This document shows, piece after piece, positions 21,531 to 32,309 of a stretch of DNA of 64,000 bases; positions within the stretch are counted from its first letter, which is position 1; each line of letters starts with the position of its first letter. The notes under the pieces are model-generated. The model was not told where the DNA came from. It searched no databases and worked only from the letters and a program-made list of their open reading frames with translations. The stretch spans positions 122,431,655 through 122,495,654 of the forward strand of contig NC_045441.1 of the NCBI RefSeq assembly GCF_002776525.5, read 5' to 3'. This DNA is from Piliocolobus tephrosceles (taxonomy: Eukaryota; Chordata; Mammalia; Primates; Cercopithecidae). The position numbers and the translations under genes were made by a program.

Positions 21531-22554
21531 TGCGTATGTGGATGGCTTTTGTTTGACATACTTGATGAGGTAGTAAGAGACTTTCTTAGTGTATTCCTAA
21601 TGGTAGTATTCTAGATTTGGGTTTTTCTTTTTGCATCCTCTTATTCCACTTGAGTAGTGAGTCACTTTTGGTGACTGGCCTTATTTTCACAGGTGTGCTT
21701 TTTCCTTTATTGGATCTTTCTTTTGTCTTTAGGAACAATACCGACTTTTATGTATTTTGTCCTGTCTGGACTCCATTACTCTATTAAGTCCAAAGTGAAA
21801 GCAAAATTGCTCCACAGAAGGAACCAGTGATGGTGACTGGTTATTTTCCTTTCAAAACATTTGATCAGCTACACTGAAATACAGAAGCTAGTATGAAAAT
21901 GGGAAGCAGACAAATTCAGTTTTAGATCTCCCATTATTTACCCTGGGTTTTAATGCTTGTTTATGGGACTCACTTGGAGCTCATGGTTGTGAATCAACTA
22001 GAACTTAATAACATATTTGTTCCTACTAGATGTTGTTAACAGTAGCTTAACATGTGTACCGTGGTCCTTTTAGCCCTTTAGGTAAATAAATTCCTTCCTG
22101 GGGATTAATTAGTCATGGTTAAGATGTAATTCATCATGCAAAATACCAGAGCTGTCTTAGTGAAAAATTCTTAATGATCCAGAAATGTCTTTGTGTCCAG
22201 CTTAACTGGAATCTTGTTTATTCTTTTATGTTCCTCCATGAACTTGACAATAGTTTATAAGTCATAATCGTTTTGAGAATAGGAATGGAAAAAAAATCTA
22301 GAGTGATTCAATAACTTGAATAAATCTTGGGTTGGTAACTTTATACCATTGGTCCTTTGATCATGTCTTTTATTTAGCTCATGCTTTTAAATCTTGCCCA
22401 GATTCAAGACTGTTATTACTAAAAAAGCTGCTTGGTGCTCTCTTTCCATCCCTAGCTGTCTGCTGTTCTCTTTACCTATGAACTGTGGCTTGATGAGAGT
22501 ACGTGTCTTGCAGCTCAGGAGTTGAAGGCAGGAAAGATAGAATTTTGTAACATG

Positions 22555-22790
22555 TATAGTAGAAGGAGCATGGATTTTGGAGTCAAATATACTTAGCTTT
22601 AATTTCAACTCTGATATTAACTATGTGCATGTGTATAAGTTACTTTACCTCTCTGACCCTCTGATTCCTAATCTGTAAAAAGGTGGTGATAATATTTTAT
22701 TATACTAGACTGCTTTGAGGATTGTCTTAGACTAGGTATGCAAAATAACCACTGTATTGCCTGGTGTATTATAGACACTCAGTAGTTTGT
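22555..22790 (+). mobile_element. MIR, sense strand
   Basis: GTAGAAGGAGCATGGATTTTGG, TAAGTTACTTTACCTCTCTGAC, TCCTAATCTGTAAAAAGGTGG and GCTTTGAGGATTGTCTTAG. A near-complete but diverged MIR. Confidence 0.85.
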
Positions 22791-22801
22791 ATCCTGTGCC
22801 T

Positions 22802-22835
22802 CACTTTCACCTTCCTTTCCAAACAGGTAAGACAC
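22802..22835 (+). promoter_or_regulatory. Juxtaposed acceptor/donor (recursive-splice-like) site
   Basis: A pyrimidine tract (CACCTTCCTTTCC) leads to AAACAG, followed at once by GTAAGA, so a good 3' splice site abuts a good 5' splice site at 22826/22827. Deep in the long first intron this matches the known motif for recursive splicing. Use in cells is not shown. Confidence 0.4.
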
Positions 22836-23401
22836 AGGGATGTCCTAAATTTGTAATACATGTAAATTTCTGCATTTAGTTTTAAAATTTCACAAGTGGA
22901 GGATGAATGAGGGTTGACTTGTCAACACTTACTGTCAAAGGGATCTTGGATAATTTTTGGACTATATTTTTTAAAACTACAATGTAGTTTTAGGCTATTT
23001 GAAATTAGAAATATAGTGTTCATGTTGTGGGATATAAAACCTGTTTCCATTTGGAATTATGTTGTGTTCACTTCTCAGCACATCTGAGAGGCAGGTTAGT
23101 GAAGCCATTAAGAGCCATATGGCCCAGGTTTGAGGTCAGACTCTGCTCCTTAAAGACTGTGCCTTAAATAAAAAACTCAATCTTTTTATCTCTACAAAGA
23201 GGGATAAGTATGGTACTGATATGGTTTGGCTGTGTCCCCATCGACATCTCATCTTGAATTTTAACTCCTACAATTCCCACGTGTCGTGGGAGCAACTCAG
23301 TAGGGGTTGATGGAATTGAGGGGGTCTCTCCTTGCTGCACTGTTCTTGTGATAGTGAATGAGTTTCACGAGATCTGATGGCTTTAAAAAGGGGAGTCCCT
23401 G

Positions 23402-23948
23402 TAGTAGCATAATTTATAATCCTTTGGGTATATACCCAGTAGTGACACATGCACACGTATGTTTATTGCGGCACTATTCACAATAGCAAAGACTTGGAAT
23501 CAACCCAAATGTCCATCAGTGACAGACTGGATTAAGAAAATGTGGCACATATACACCATGGAATACTATGCAGCCATAAAAAAGGATGAGTTTGCGTCCT
23601 TTGTAGAGACATGGATGCAGCTGGAAACCATCATTCTTAGCAAATTATCACAAGAAGAGAAAACCAAACACCGCATGTTCTCACTCATAGGTGGGAACTG
23701 AACAATGAGCTCACTTGGACCCGGGAAGGGGAACGTCACACAATGGGGCCTATCATGGGGAGGGGGGAGGGGGGAGGGATTGCATTGGGGAGTTATACCT
23801 GATATAAATGATGAATTGATGGGTGCTGACGAGTTGATGGGTGCAGCACACCAACATGGCACATGTATACATATGTAACCTGCACGTTATGCACATGTAC
23901 CCTAGAACTTAAAGTATAATAAAAAATAAAAATAAATAAAAAAAAAAA
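23402..23948 (+). mobile_element. 5'-truncated L1PA element inside the THE1 LTR, sense strand
   Basis: About 550 bp of L1 3' end: the ORF2 C-terminus (ending SLIGGN and stop at 23699-23701), the 3' UTR with a G-rich tract, and a poly-A tail. A 17-bp duplication beginning AAAAAGGGGAGTCCCTG flanks it (23385-23401 and 23949-23965). It is the only L1 in this window on the EXOC4 sense strand. Confidence 0.95.
23757..23778 (+). other. G-quadruplex-capable tract
   Basis: Four runs of three or more G separated by single A residues (GGGG-A-GGGGGG-A-GGGGGG-A-GGG). This is the known G-rich tract of the L1 3' UTR. Because the copy is on the sense strand, the G-run is in the EXOC4 pre-mRNA. Confidence 0.85.
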
Positions 23949-24743
23949 AAAAAGGGGAGTCCCTGCACAAGCCCTATTCTCTTGTCTGCTGTCATGTGAG
24001 ATGTGCCTTTCACTTCCACCTTTCACCATGAGGCCTCCCCAGCCATGTGGAATTATAAGTCCAGTAAACTTCTTTCTTTTGTAAATTGCCCAGTCTCGGG
24101 TGTGTTTTTATCAGCAACATGAAAACAGAGTAATACAGGTACCTACCTCATAAGGATGTTTTTGCAATAAATTAATATGTGTAAACCACTTAGATTAATG
24201 CCTGGCATATAGTAAGTTCTATGTGAGTGTTACCTGTTTCCGAGGGGACTTCAGATGAAAGCAAAAAGGATGGTGGGCTGTTGGAAGTCATGGTATGGAA
24301 GAAACAGTTGAAGAAATTGGAGGTGTGTAACCCAAGAAAGAACTATCGAAAGTCCTTTACCATTTAAAGGGAAATTTTATGGAAGAAGGAATAGACATTT
24401 TTTGTGTTACAGAAAAAGATGGGACTAGGATCAAGGAGTAGAAATGATAAAGAGGCTGATTTTATTTGATTTTAATGGAAGGCTTTATAATAAGTAAAGC
24501 TGTTCAAAATTGCAGTGAATTGCTTTGTGAACTGGCAGAGCTCTGCATTGCACAGAGGCTTAGAAGGCTGAAGAGAGGTTCATGACCTGGCTGGTGGAGT
24601 GAGCTCAATGACAAGTGTTCTTTTCTGCACTGCTGTCTGTTCAGGTTAAGGGACTAGTGATAATCCTACACTGAAATGTGCTGGGATTTGCTAGCGTGCA
24701 TGAGAACTTTCTCCCTAGAATTAGTCAGCTCTTTCATGCTTTT

Positions 24744-25035
24744 CTTTTTTTTTCTTTTTGAGATGGAGTCTCACTCTGTTGCCCAGGCTGAAGTGCAATG
24801 GTGCGATCTCGGCTCACTGCAACCTCCGCCTCCTGGGTTCAAGTGATTATCCTGCCTCAGCCTCCAGAGTAACTGGGACAACAGGCATTGCGCCTGGCTG
24901 ATTTTTCATATTTTTAGTAGAGACAGAGTTTCACCATATTGGCCAGGCTGATCTCGAATTCCTGACCTTGTGATCCGCCCTCCTTGGCCTCCCAAATTGC
25001 TGGGGTTACAGGTGTGAACCACCGCGCCTGGCCTC
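24744..25035 (-). mobile_element. Alu, antisense strand
   Basis: T-rich head, GAGATGGAGTCTCACTCTGTTG, full-length, ending CCGCGCCTGGCC. Flanked by TCATGCTTTT at 24734-24743 and 25036-25045 (exact 10-bp duplication). Confidence 0.96.
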
Positions 25036-25874
25036 TCATGCTTTTATGGTCTATCATTTATTCATTTTTATTGAATATTTATCTCAGACAAATATTTATT
25101 GTCTGAGACATTGTATTTCTGCTCTCATATTGCAGAAAAGAAAACAGAGCTTGGAAATAAATATTCACTGCCTGCTGTTGCTTGGCACCATGCATTCAAT
25201 CCTTGAAGGAACCCAATGACTTAGATTTTATTATTGTTGGGAGATTATTCTCCTCAGGTCTCTTATGTTTCTGAAGTTCTTGTGAGCCAAGCACTGATTG
25301 CCCTTTGTTTTAGGTTATTTTGCCAAGGATGTTTGTTTAGCAAACAGCGTTGGAAGATAGAGATGGTCTCTCACTCCAGAGCAAGGGGCAGGTGTGTTTC
25401 CAGTCCAGTCTCTGAGCTTAGATTTGGTTTTTGGAGCTCGGAGTTCTTCTCCAGGAGCTGCCTATGTGGGCAGGCTTCTCTTTGGGCCCATCTGCCTAAC
25501 CCTGGTGGGACTCGGAGGCGAGGGGAACTGATGTGAACATGCTGCACTTACGCTGCTTGCTGTGCTATGAGTGTGATCAAGTCTTCTGGATTTGAGGAGC
25601 TCCAGGAGTTTTATGTCTTCTGCCAGCACCTGTGAAACTGTGGCTAACCTCTTAGCTTGCAAGTAGGATAAAATCTCAACCTTCACCATTCTTGACATTA
25701 AGGAGGAATAAAGTGAGAACCAGAGAGTTTAAACCTAATGCCCAGAGTTAAGTGATCTAGTATTTTGGGGGTGGTGGGATTTTAACTTTGTCTTCAGAGG
25801 GTGTACTTTTTATTATATTGTGGAAAAATGCTACTGCCTTTGCTGCTGCTATTACTACTGTTATTACTAGAACA

Positions 25875-26085
25875 ATAATAGCTAACAACAACCACCAACA
25901 TTTGTTGAGTGCTAATGACATACCAGGTCTTGTTTGATCTCATTTAATTCTCACTAACAACCCTATGTGGAAGGTATCTTAGTATTTTTACTTTATAGAT
26001 GAGCAAAATGAGATGCTATTACTAAGGTCATGAGTAGTCAGTATGGTGGAGCCACGATTCTAACCCAGGCAGCTTTACTCTGCCT
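25875..26085 (-). mobile_element. MIR, antisense strand
   Basis: CCAACATTTGTTGAGTGCTAA, CTCATTTAATTCTCACTAAC, ATAGATGAGCAAAATGAGATG and GATTCTAACCCAGGCAG follow the reverse MIR consensus from end to end. Confidence 0.85.
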
Positions 26086-26099
26086 GAAGAGACACCACT

Positions 26100-26365
26100 C
26101 TGTAGCTGTTAGGAGTGCAATCCGAAAGCAGACCAACCTGGGTTTAAAATCCCCATACTATTCCTAACCTTCGTTGTGTGAGGTGGTGTAAATTAATGTA
26201 ACCTCTTTAAATCTCAGCTGTTTCATCTGTAAAAAGAGGAGAGGGAATAATAATAGGACCTACTCCAAAGGCCTGTTATGAGGATTAAACATACATTCTA
26301 TAAAATGTGCAACACAGCTGGCTCCTGGCAGCTAGTAAGCCTCTCTAAATATTAGCGGCTATTAT
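26100..26365 (+). mobile_element. MIR, sense strand
   Basis: AGCTGTTAGGAGTGCAATCCG, GACCAACCTGGGTTTAAAATC, TTTCATCTGTAAAAAGAGGAG, GGCCTGTTATGAGGATTAAAC and GGCAGCTAGTAAGC. This is an almost complete MIR, only a few bases from an oppositely oriented one. Confidence 0.85.
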
Positions 26366-28140
26366 TATTTTTATTATCCTTGCTGCCTTTTCTCTAATTA
26401 AAAAAAAAAGCTTTAATAGTTTTGCACTCTGAGTTCTATAATGTAAATATTTTTCACTACAGACAAAATATTATTCATCCCAGTTTACATCAAGAGGATA
26501 CATTTCAAATACGGGGCAAAGCTGGCACAGGGTATTTCTTACATAAATATTTTCTTGAAAAAGGAAAATAGGAGGCAACCCCCCCCAGTAGACCCAATTT
26601 ACTCTCTAATCTTCGTTTTAGTAATCCTTTCTATTCCCTAAATAACTCCTAATGATCTAGTAATGTGTTCACAGTGACAGCTGATGCTGGAGAAGGTGTC
26701 CTCTCTGGGCCTGACATTTTCCTTAATGGTAATTCTAACTAGTTAAGGTAAACAATGTGAAATGTTATAGTTTTTCCACAAATGGTAGTGGAGCGGAAAT
26801 CATGAAAAGCCTTGTAAAGATGGCAAACTGATCTGGTGTAGCTTTGACAATTCTGTGACTGCTGTTACAAGGGGAAATAATAGAGTTAAACATCTAGGAA
26901 CCCTTACCTTTGGGACAGTTGATAAATTGAAGGCATTTTCTGATTGTGCTTTCCTTTAGATTAACAGCCTGGAAGTTTCAGTTTTAAAGAGCAAAGTTGT
27001 GTATCATTAAAACAAGAAGAAGACATGATACATGCTAAGCTGCTCTGTACCCAAATATTGCAAGTAATCTTGGTAGCTCTATCTTTGAAGCCTAGTTTCA
27101 CTTACATTCTCCTCTCTGATTTGCTTTAATAGTCAAACACTTGGGTGGTATTCTCTACCTGCAAGAAACCTTGGAAGTAGTCAGGTTTAGGGTCACCAGT
27201 TTACCAGTTTACAAATGAGGAAACAGGATCTCTCATGTAAAGGCTTTAAATCAAGTCTTGCGGTTCCTAGTAGTGTTCCTTTCCGGAGCATCCCACACTG
27301 TCCTTAGTGGCTTTTGCACTTAGCTTCTTTGCCTTCATTCCTGCCATCCCCCTACCCGTATTCATGATACAGCTGATCTTTTGGCATCCCTAACACCTAA
27401 CAAAAAGAATTATAAAATTCTTTTTGGAGGTTAGATTGAAGTCAAAGACTGGCCTGAATTTCCCTATAAATTGAAAAAGGAGTTTTATATATTGTGTGGC
27501 TCATGAATTAAGATCCTTTGCTCTAAATGACAATTTAGAGCAGACTATTGTACAGTATTTTGCTTGCAAATATCTAGAAGTGGATATGTGATTAATTTGC
27601 TGACAGACCATCTCTGAAAGCAGTTCTAATGATGGACTTATAATTGATGGTATCCATCATTGAGAACCTAAAATATCCCCCTCCCTAAATTAAAAAAGAT
27701 AAATGAAATAAACTAGGCTGAATGTATAAGCTGACAAATCTGAGGGAATTTAATGAAACTCTAAATTACCACAGCCAACAGATAAGAGGAAAAGGTTCCT
27801 TTGTTACTGATTATAATACTAAATTAAAAAAAATTATCCGAGAAAGATAGTAGAGGAAACAAAGATCTGTGGTCCATGTATCAAACGAAGTTATTGAAAT
27901 ATTTTTAATAAGTATATCTATCTCATTCCCTGGTTATTGTTGATTCATATCAATCTTGTTAGTGCTGTTTGAGGACTAGTAAGTGCAGGAACTGTCCTGT
28001 AGGATACCTTAGATGACTGCTGTTGTAAGAGATTTTAGAATTAATATGACCTTATTTCCAGACTGCTGGGGGCTCCGTACCAAATTCAGGTCATTCAAAT
28101 GAGCTTTTTGGAAGGTGGTTCCTCAGTGTATAAGTAATTG
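26366..28140. other. Intron 1 segment, no recognised element
   Basis: Single-copy looking sequence. There is a C8 run near 26580. I see no gene or clear repeat. Confidence 0.4.
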
Positions 28141-28149
28141 TATCTGTTA

Positions 28150-28620
28150 CTGTGCTTTCAGCTATGTATGAAAAAGACCAGCTGAAAGTGACTTAAACAA
28201 TGGATATTTATTATCTCCCCTAACAAGAAGTCCTGAGGTAAGGCTGCTGCAGGGCTACTTTGGTGGCCAAGGACATAGTGATAGCTTGGCATTCCTCCTG
28301 GTTTTTCCTTCTACGGTTACTCAGACACATGGCTGAAGTGTCTGAGTATCTTATCTTTGTACAGTGATGCCTAGGGTTGGGAAAGGGACCTTTTCTTGTT
28401 ATTATTCTTGCAGAAAATTGTTCCTAGTACTTCCTTAGGTCTGTCTCATTGACCAGACTTGTCACTGATAAGGAGAATGGAACAGTTCACTCAAATCAAG
28501 AGTTACCCAGTCTCTTGAACCGTTGATGCCTGCCTGCTAGCTGATTAAAATCAGTTCTAATGCCAGTGACAGAGGAGAAGGGCCCCTTGGATAGGCAACA
28601 ACAAATCCACTTAGATGGGC
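28150..28620. mobile_element. Possible old interspersed repeat, family not identified
   Basis: AAGTGACTTAAACAATGG, ATTTATTATCTCCCCTAAC and AAGAAGTCCTGAGGTAAGG have the feel of a common mammalian repeat with a stepwise match. A comparable stretch occurs at 43500-43640 (AGCTAGCTTAAGTGAAAAG, TTTGACTCATGTAACC). I cannot name the family from memory with confidence. Confidence 0.35.
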
Positions 28621-28766
28621 TATTGGAATTTACTGTGAAGGAAGTTTTGTGTTTTGTGTTTGTAACTTATTTTATTTCCTAGTTAGTAAGATGAATGTGC
28701 TTCACCTTTCTTTTGCATTTTACTTTCAAGTTTTACTCAGCTTGATATACTCTTTGCCTTCACCAG

Positions 28767-28956
28767 GACTCTGTCTACTAGTGACGATGTCGAAGACAGG
28801 GAAAATGAGAAGGGTCGCCTTGAAGAAGCCTATGAGAAATGTGACCGTGACCTGGATGAATTGATTGTGCAGCACTACACAGAATTGACGACAGCCATTC
28901 GCACATACCAGAGCATCACAGAGCGCATCACTAACTCCCGAAATAAAATAAAGCAG
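28767..28956 (+). CDS. EXOC4: EXOC4 exon 2, end of codon 29 to residue 92
   Basis: The acceptor (CTCTTTGCCTTCACCAG) is followed by G, which completes Arg29, then TLSTSDDVEDRENEKGRLEE and on to NSRNKIKQ. The donor is CAG|GTATTC, a moderate site. The exon is 190 nt and ends on a codon boundary. The segment starts the conserved N-terminal Sec8 domain. Its charged, heptad-like helices (for example LDELIVQHYTELTTAIRTYQ) belong to the coiled-coil part that packs with other exocyst subunits in the core bundle (family knowledge). No frameshift or stop is present. Confidence 0.97.
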
Positions 28957-29596
28957 GTATTCCTCCCTTTTTGTCTGGTGATGGCAGCACTTCCTGTCAG
29001 TATAGGCGATGCAGCTTGGAGAGGAGCCATGGTAGTGGCTAATGGTCCTTAATAAGTGATTCAAAATGCTGCTTTTCAGGAGTTCTGCAGGTATCTGGAA
29101 AGGCTGGCTGGGAAAGACCACAGAAGGCATCCTCGGCTGATTTCTCCCCTCCCCTGTGTCTTATCCTTGGTTCTGCCATTATTTCTCACTGCAGTGTGGA
29201 ATGAGACAAGCAAGATGGTCTCTATTTGCTTGTGTCTTAACGGTTCATCCCTAACAAACTAGTAGGCGTACTGGCCCTTGTATTTTCCATTCTCATTCTA
29301 GCAGTTATTCCTGTACTTCACACATCTAAACAACAAAACATAATATTTGGACCGTTGAGTCAGTGCCTATTCTGAATCTTAGTGGCCAACCTATTTACAC
29401 TCACATGAATTGGAGGGCAGCCAGCTGAATGCCCTTTTATCGGAATCTAAACCACAGAAGAGAGTATGTCTCCTACATTGAAGTTGGTTGTGATTTGCCT
29501 GCATTTATTGTGCCTTCTTGGTATTTTTTGTGAAGTGAAGAAAATTTAACCTACAGATTATTTAAACATAAAATGAAATGTTTATGAAAATAATTT

Positions 29597-29746
29597 TTTT
29601 TTTTTTAGAGATGGAGCCTTGCTGTGTTGCCCAGGCTAGAGTGCAGTAGTGCCTCACTGAAGCCTTGAACTCCTGGGCTCAAGCAATCCTCCTGCCTCAG
29701 TCTCCCAAAGTGCTGGGATTATAGGTGTGACCCACCATGCCTGGCA
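29597..29746 (-). mobile_element. Alu-related monomer (FLAM-like), antisense
   Basis: Poly-T, AGAGATGGAGCCTTGCTGTG, TGCCTCACTGAAGCCTTGAAC, then directly CTCCCAAAGTGCTGGGATTA. About 150 bases with left-monomer character and no second monomer. Confidence 0.8.
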
Positions 29747-29803
29747 AAAAAACAAAATTCTTGAATATCATGCTTTAGTTGTGACTAATGTGTATTAATT
29801 TTT

Positions 29804-30116
29804 TTTTTTTTTTTTTTAAGTGTTTGAGACGGAGTCTCTCTCTGTCGCTCAGGCTGGAGTGAGTGCAGTGGCGTGATCTCGGCTCACTGCAAGCTCTGCC
29901 TCCCGGGTTCACACCATTCTCCTGCCTCAGCCTCCCGAGCAGCAGCTGGGACTGCAGGCGCCCGCCACCGCGCCTGGCTAATTTTTTTTTGTATTTTTAG
30001 TAGAGACGGGGTTTCACCGTGTTAGCCAGGATGGTCTCGATCCCCTGACCTCGTGATCCTCCCGCCTGGGCCTCCTAAAGTGCTGGGATTACAGGCATGA
30101 GCCACCGCACCCTGCC
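29804..30116 (-). mobile_element. Alu (AluY/S-like), antisense strand
   Basis: Poly-T head, GAGACGGAGTCTCTCTCTGTC, CAAGCTCTGCCTCCCGGGTT and GTGTTAGCCAGGATGGTCTC, which are AluY-like. Flanked by ATTAATTTTT (29794-29803 and 30117-30126). It has small internal duplications (GTGAGTG, CAGCAG). Confidence 0.95.
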
Positions 30117-30169
30117 ATTAATTTTTATTTTGTAGTTTTCTTTTCATGTTTTGGAACAATTTTTCTTTT

Positions 30170-30292
30170 ATTTGTTATTTTTCTCCCTTTTTCTCCTCCT
30201 TCCTTTCTTCCTTCCCCCACGTTCTTTCTCGCCTTCTCTCTCTTCTCCTATCCCATCTTGCTCCCCTCCCCCACTTTCTTCCTTTTGCATTA
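30170..30292. repeat. Polypyrimidine tract on the plus strand
   Basis: About 120 bases almost entirely C and T (for example CTCCTCCTTCCTTTCTTCC). Such tracts can adopt triplex structures and bind PTB-type proteins in pre-mRNA. It follows an Alu directly. Confidence 0.85.
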
Positions 30293-30479
30293 GGTCCTAG
30301 AGAAAAATCTTGGTTCTTGGGTACTATGCCTTTTGTACCTAAAGGATAAAATGGTTTTGTAAGGAGTATTTTCACAATTGGGCAAAGGATGAACTGATCA
30401 AATAAGGATTATGTAGTATAACATTGTAGTTATGTGGTTTTTAACTGTGTATTTTGAGATCACTCCTTTAATACCGCTC

Positions 30480-30630
30480 AGTACTACCCTGTGATAAATA
30501 ACAATACTTGCCACCACTTACTGAACACTGAGTCTTTGCAAGGGATGATTATGTCCAATCATCTCAATGAATTTAGCATTTGAACTCTAATCTCCCTGAT
30601 TCTAAAGCCTTTGATGCTGATTTTCAGGCA
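30480..30630 (-). mobile_element. MIR fragment, antisense strand
   Basis: CCACCACTTACTGAACACTGAG, CAATCATCTCAATGAATTTAG and TTGAACTCTAATCTCCCTGATT resemble the reverse MIR with its middle lost. Confidence 0.5.
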
Positions 30631-31085
30631 TTTTTAAAGCAGCAGAAACTTTTTTTTTTTGGGGGGTGATATTTTACAGAATACCAGCATATCAATCATT
30701 AGAGAGGCAATGCCCTCCTCTTATTTGGTTTTGGGGTGAGAGGTCTAAAGCATCCTGCTTGGTTCTCCCCACTACTGTGGGACTGAGGGATGCATAGACC
30801 GTGATTTAAAATTCACTGCCCTATGCTATGAGATTGGTTAGGGGACTGTCTGGCCTGTATCTGCCCAGTAACAGCTATGCATATGGCATCTTCATGTTTT
30901 GTTTTGTGTCCATTAGATCTTATATTATGATTTTGTAAGCAGATATATAAATTATGCTTCTACAAATACTGATGATATATGACTTTCAATGTCTAAGAGT
31001 CTAGTTCCAGAATCAGTATGCTCTTAACCTTTTTGGAAGCCACATGTTGACTTCTCTACATTTTAAAATTAACTGGGCATTTTTT

Positions 31086-31238
31086 TTTTGAGACGGAGTT
31101 TCATTCTTGTTGCCTAGACTGAAGTGCAATTGTGTGATCTCAGCTCACCTCTACCTCCACCTCCCAGGTTTAAGTGATTCTCTTGCCTCAGCCTCCCGAG
31201 TAGCTGGGATTACAGGCATGCGTCACCACGCCTGGCTA
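31086..31238 (-). mobile_element. Truncated Alu with intact target-site duplication, antisense
   Basis: Poly-T, GAGACGGAGTTTCATTCTTG, ending early at GTCACCACGCCTGGC. Flanked by the exact 15-bp repeat TAACTGGGCATTTTT (31070-31084/85 and 31239-31253). A half-length copy bracketed by its own duplication is a 5'-truncated insertion. Confidence 0.93.
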
Positions 31239-32159
31239 TAACTGGGCATTTTTGAAAGGGATACTATAAATGTTTGCCTTTACAAGTGCTGAGTTCATCT
31301 TATGGATTTATCTGTGAAACTTGATAAAGTTATAGATCACTTGCTCTAGATTTAAAGTAAACTATAGTCCATTTTGACCCAATATACTAAGCTCAGGGGG
31401 GGTCAGTGAATGTATAGAGCTGCTGACCTTCTGGCTTTGCCTCGGGTAATCACAGCAAAGGTGAAGGACCTCATGGTATTTGTGTTTTCTGATTAGTCTG
31501 GTTGACTGAAAAGACATTGTCCTAATCTCACGGGAAGCACCAGCAGTGATTTCTGCTTTGCTTCCCATCACTCTGAGTCAATAGCATCTTTGCTGTAAAC
31601 AAGCAGTGTTCTCCTGATATTGAAAAAGAGCCTCGTCTTGATCATTTCACATTTGTTTTAGTAGCCACATTTCTGACTGTCCTCATTTTCAGTATGCTAG
31701 AGTTTTGAGCAAAAGAAAATAACAAAACTTTATTATATCTGATAGTTGTCAAGAAAGTAAATGTCATACTATTCTGGGTTATGAATTAGCTTCAGTATTG
31801 GGAAGAGAAATAAAGGGTCAAAGCTCTTTTCAAAAGAGCCTTTAATAATTGATTAATGGGAAAATAAAAGTGTTGGGGGAAAACGAAAATGAATTTGTTT
31901 TTGACAATTTTGTACCATGACAGTCCATTTCTTATCACCAAGGAAACACTGATGTTTTCTCACTAATCTTTTCCTGTCATTTTTGGCTTTTAATTGCACT
32001 TTGGATTATATATGAAATATAGGTATGTATTTTTTAAAAGTGAAAACATGGATGATTCAGTAACGATTGGGCTACATTATCTCAAAGCCAAGCAAGATGC
32101 TGAGAATGTGTAGATCTGAGTTGAAATTTTCTTTGTGTTCTCTGCCAAAAGAATAAGGA

Positions 32160-32300
32160 TTCATGCAGCAAATATCTGTTGAGTGCCCGCTACGTTGCTG
32201 GTTCTGTTTTAGGTGCTAGGGCTGCACAAATGGGAAACACTAGTTCCTGTCCTCATGGAGCTTATGTGCAAATGAGAGGATAGAAAACGAACAAATAGAT
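32160..32300 (-). mobile_element. L2 fragment, antisense strand
   Basis: AAATATCTGTTGAGTGCCCGC, CTGGTTCTGTTTTAGGTGC and GTCCTCATGGAGCTTATGTGC match the reverse of an L2 3' region. Confidence 0.65.
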
Positions 32301-32309
32301 AATGTTGAA

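Larger units (their letters stand above)
23217..24137 (+). mobile_element. THE1-type solo LTR, sense strand, split by an L1
   Basis: Starts TGATATGGTTTGGCTGTGTC and ends AGAGTAATACA. It is flanked by the exact 5-bp duplication GGTAC (23212-23216 and 24138-24142), as expected for ERVL-MaLR integration. The body is interrupted at about 23401 by an L1 and resumes at 23949. No retroviral genes are present. Confidence 0.95.
23097..24235 (+). mobile_element. MIR, sense strand, split by a THE1 LTR
   Basis: The first part (23097-23216: GCCATTAAGAGCCATATGGCC, CAGGTTTGAGGTCAGACTC, TTTATCTCTACAAAGAGG) continues after the LTR at 24138 (TACCTACCTCATAAGGATG, GATTAATGCCTGGCATATAG). The two halves are in register, so the MIR is the oldest layer of the nest. 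Confidence 0.85.
6112..28766 (+). other. EXOC4: EXOC4 intron 1 (22,655 bp)
   Basis: Bounded by GTGAGG at 6112 and CTTTGCCTTCACCAG at the acceptor ending at 28766. Stretches with no recognised gene or repeat are 6170-7520, 7590-8086, 8389-9888, 10046-11039, 16923-18580, 18671-19247, 19646-20559, 25036-25874 and 26366-28140. A small L2-like 3' end (TTGACTGAATGAATAAATG) lies near 7563-7585. The intron also holds candidate recursive-splice points, described under the findings. Confidence 0.95.

Noticed and set aside
28649..29130. Frames around EXOC4 exon 2 on both strands
   Set aside because: They are shadow frames of the exon and its flanks. The true frame is set by the exon 1 phase and protein continuity.
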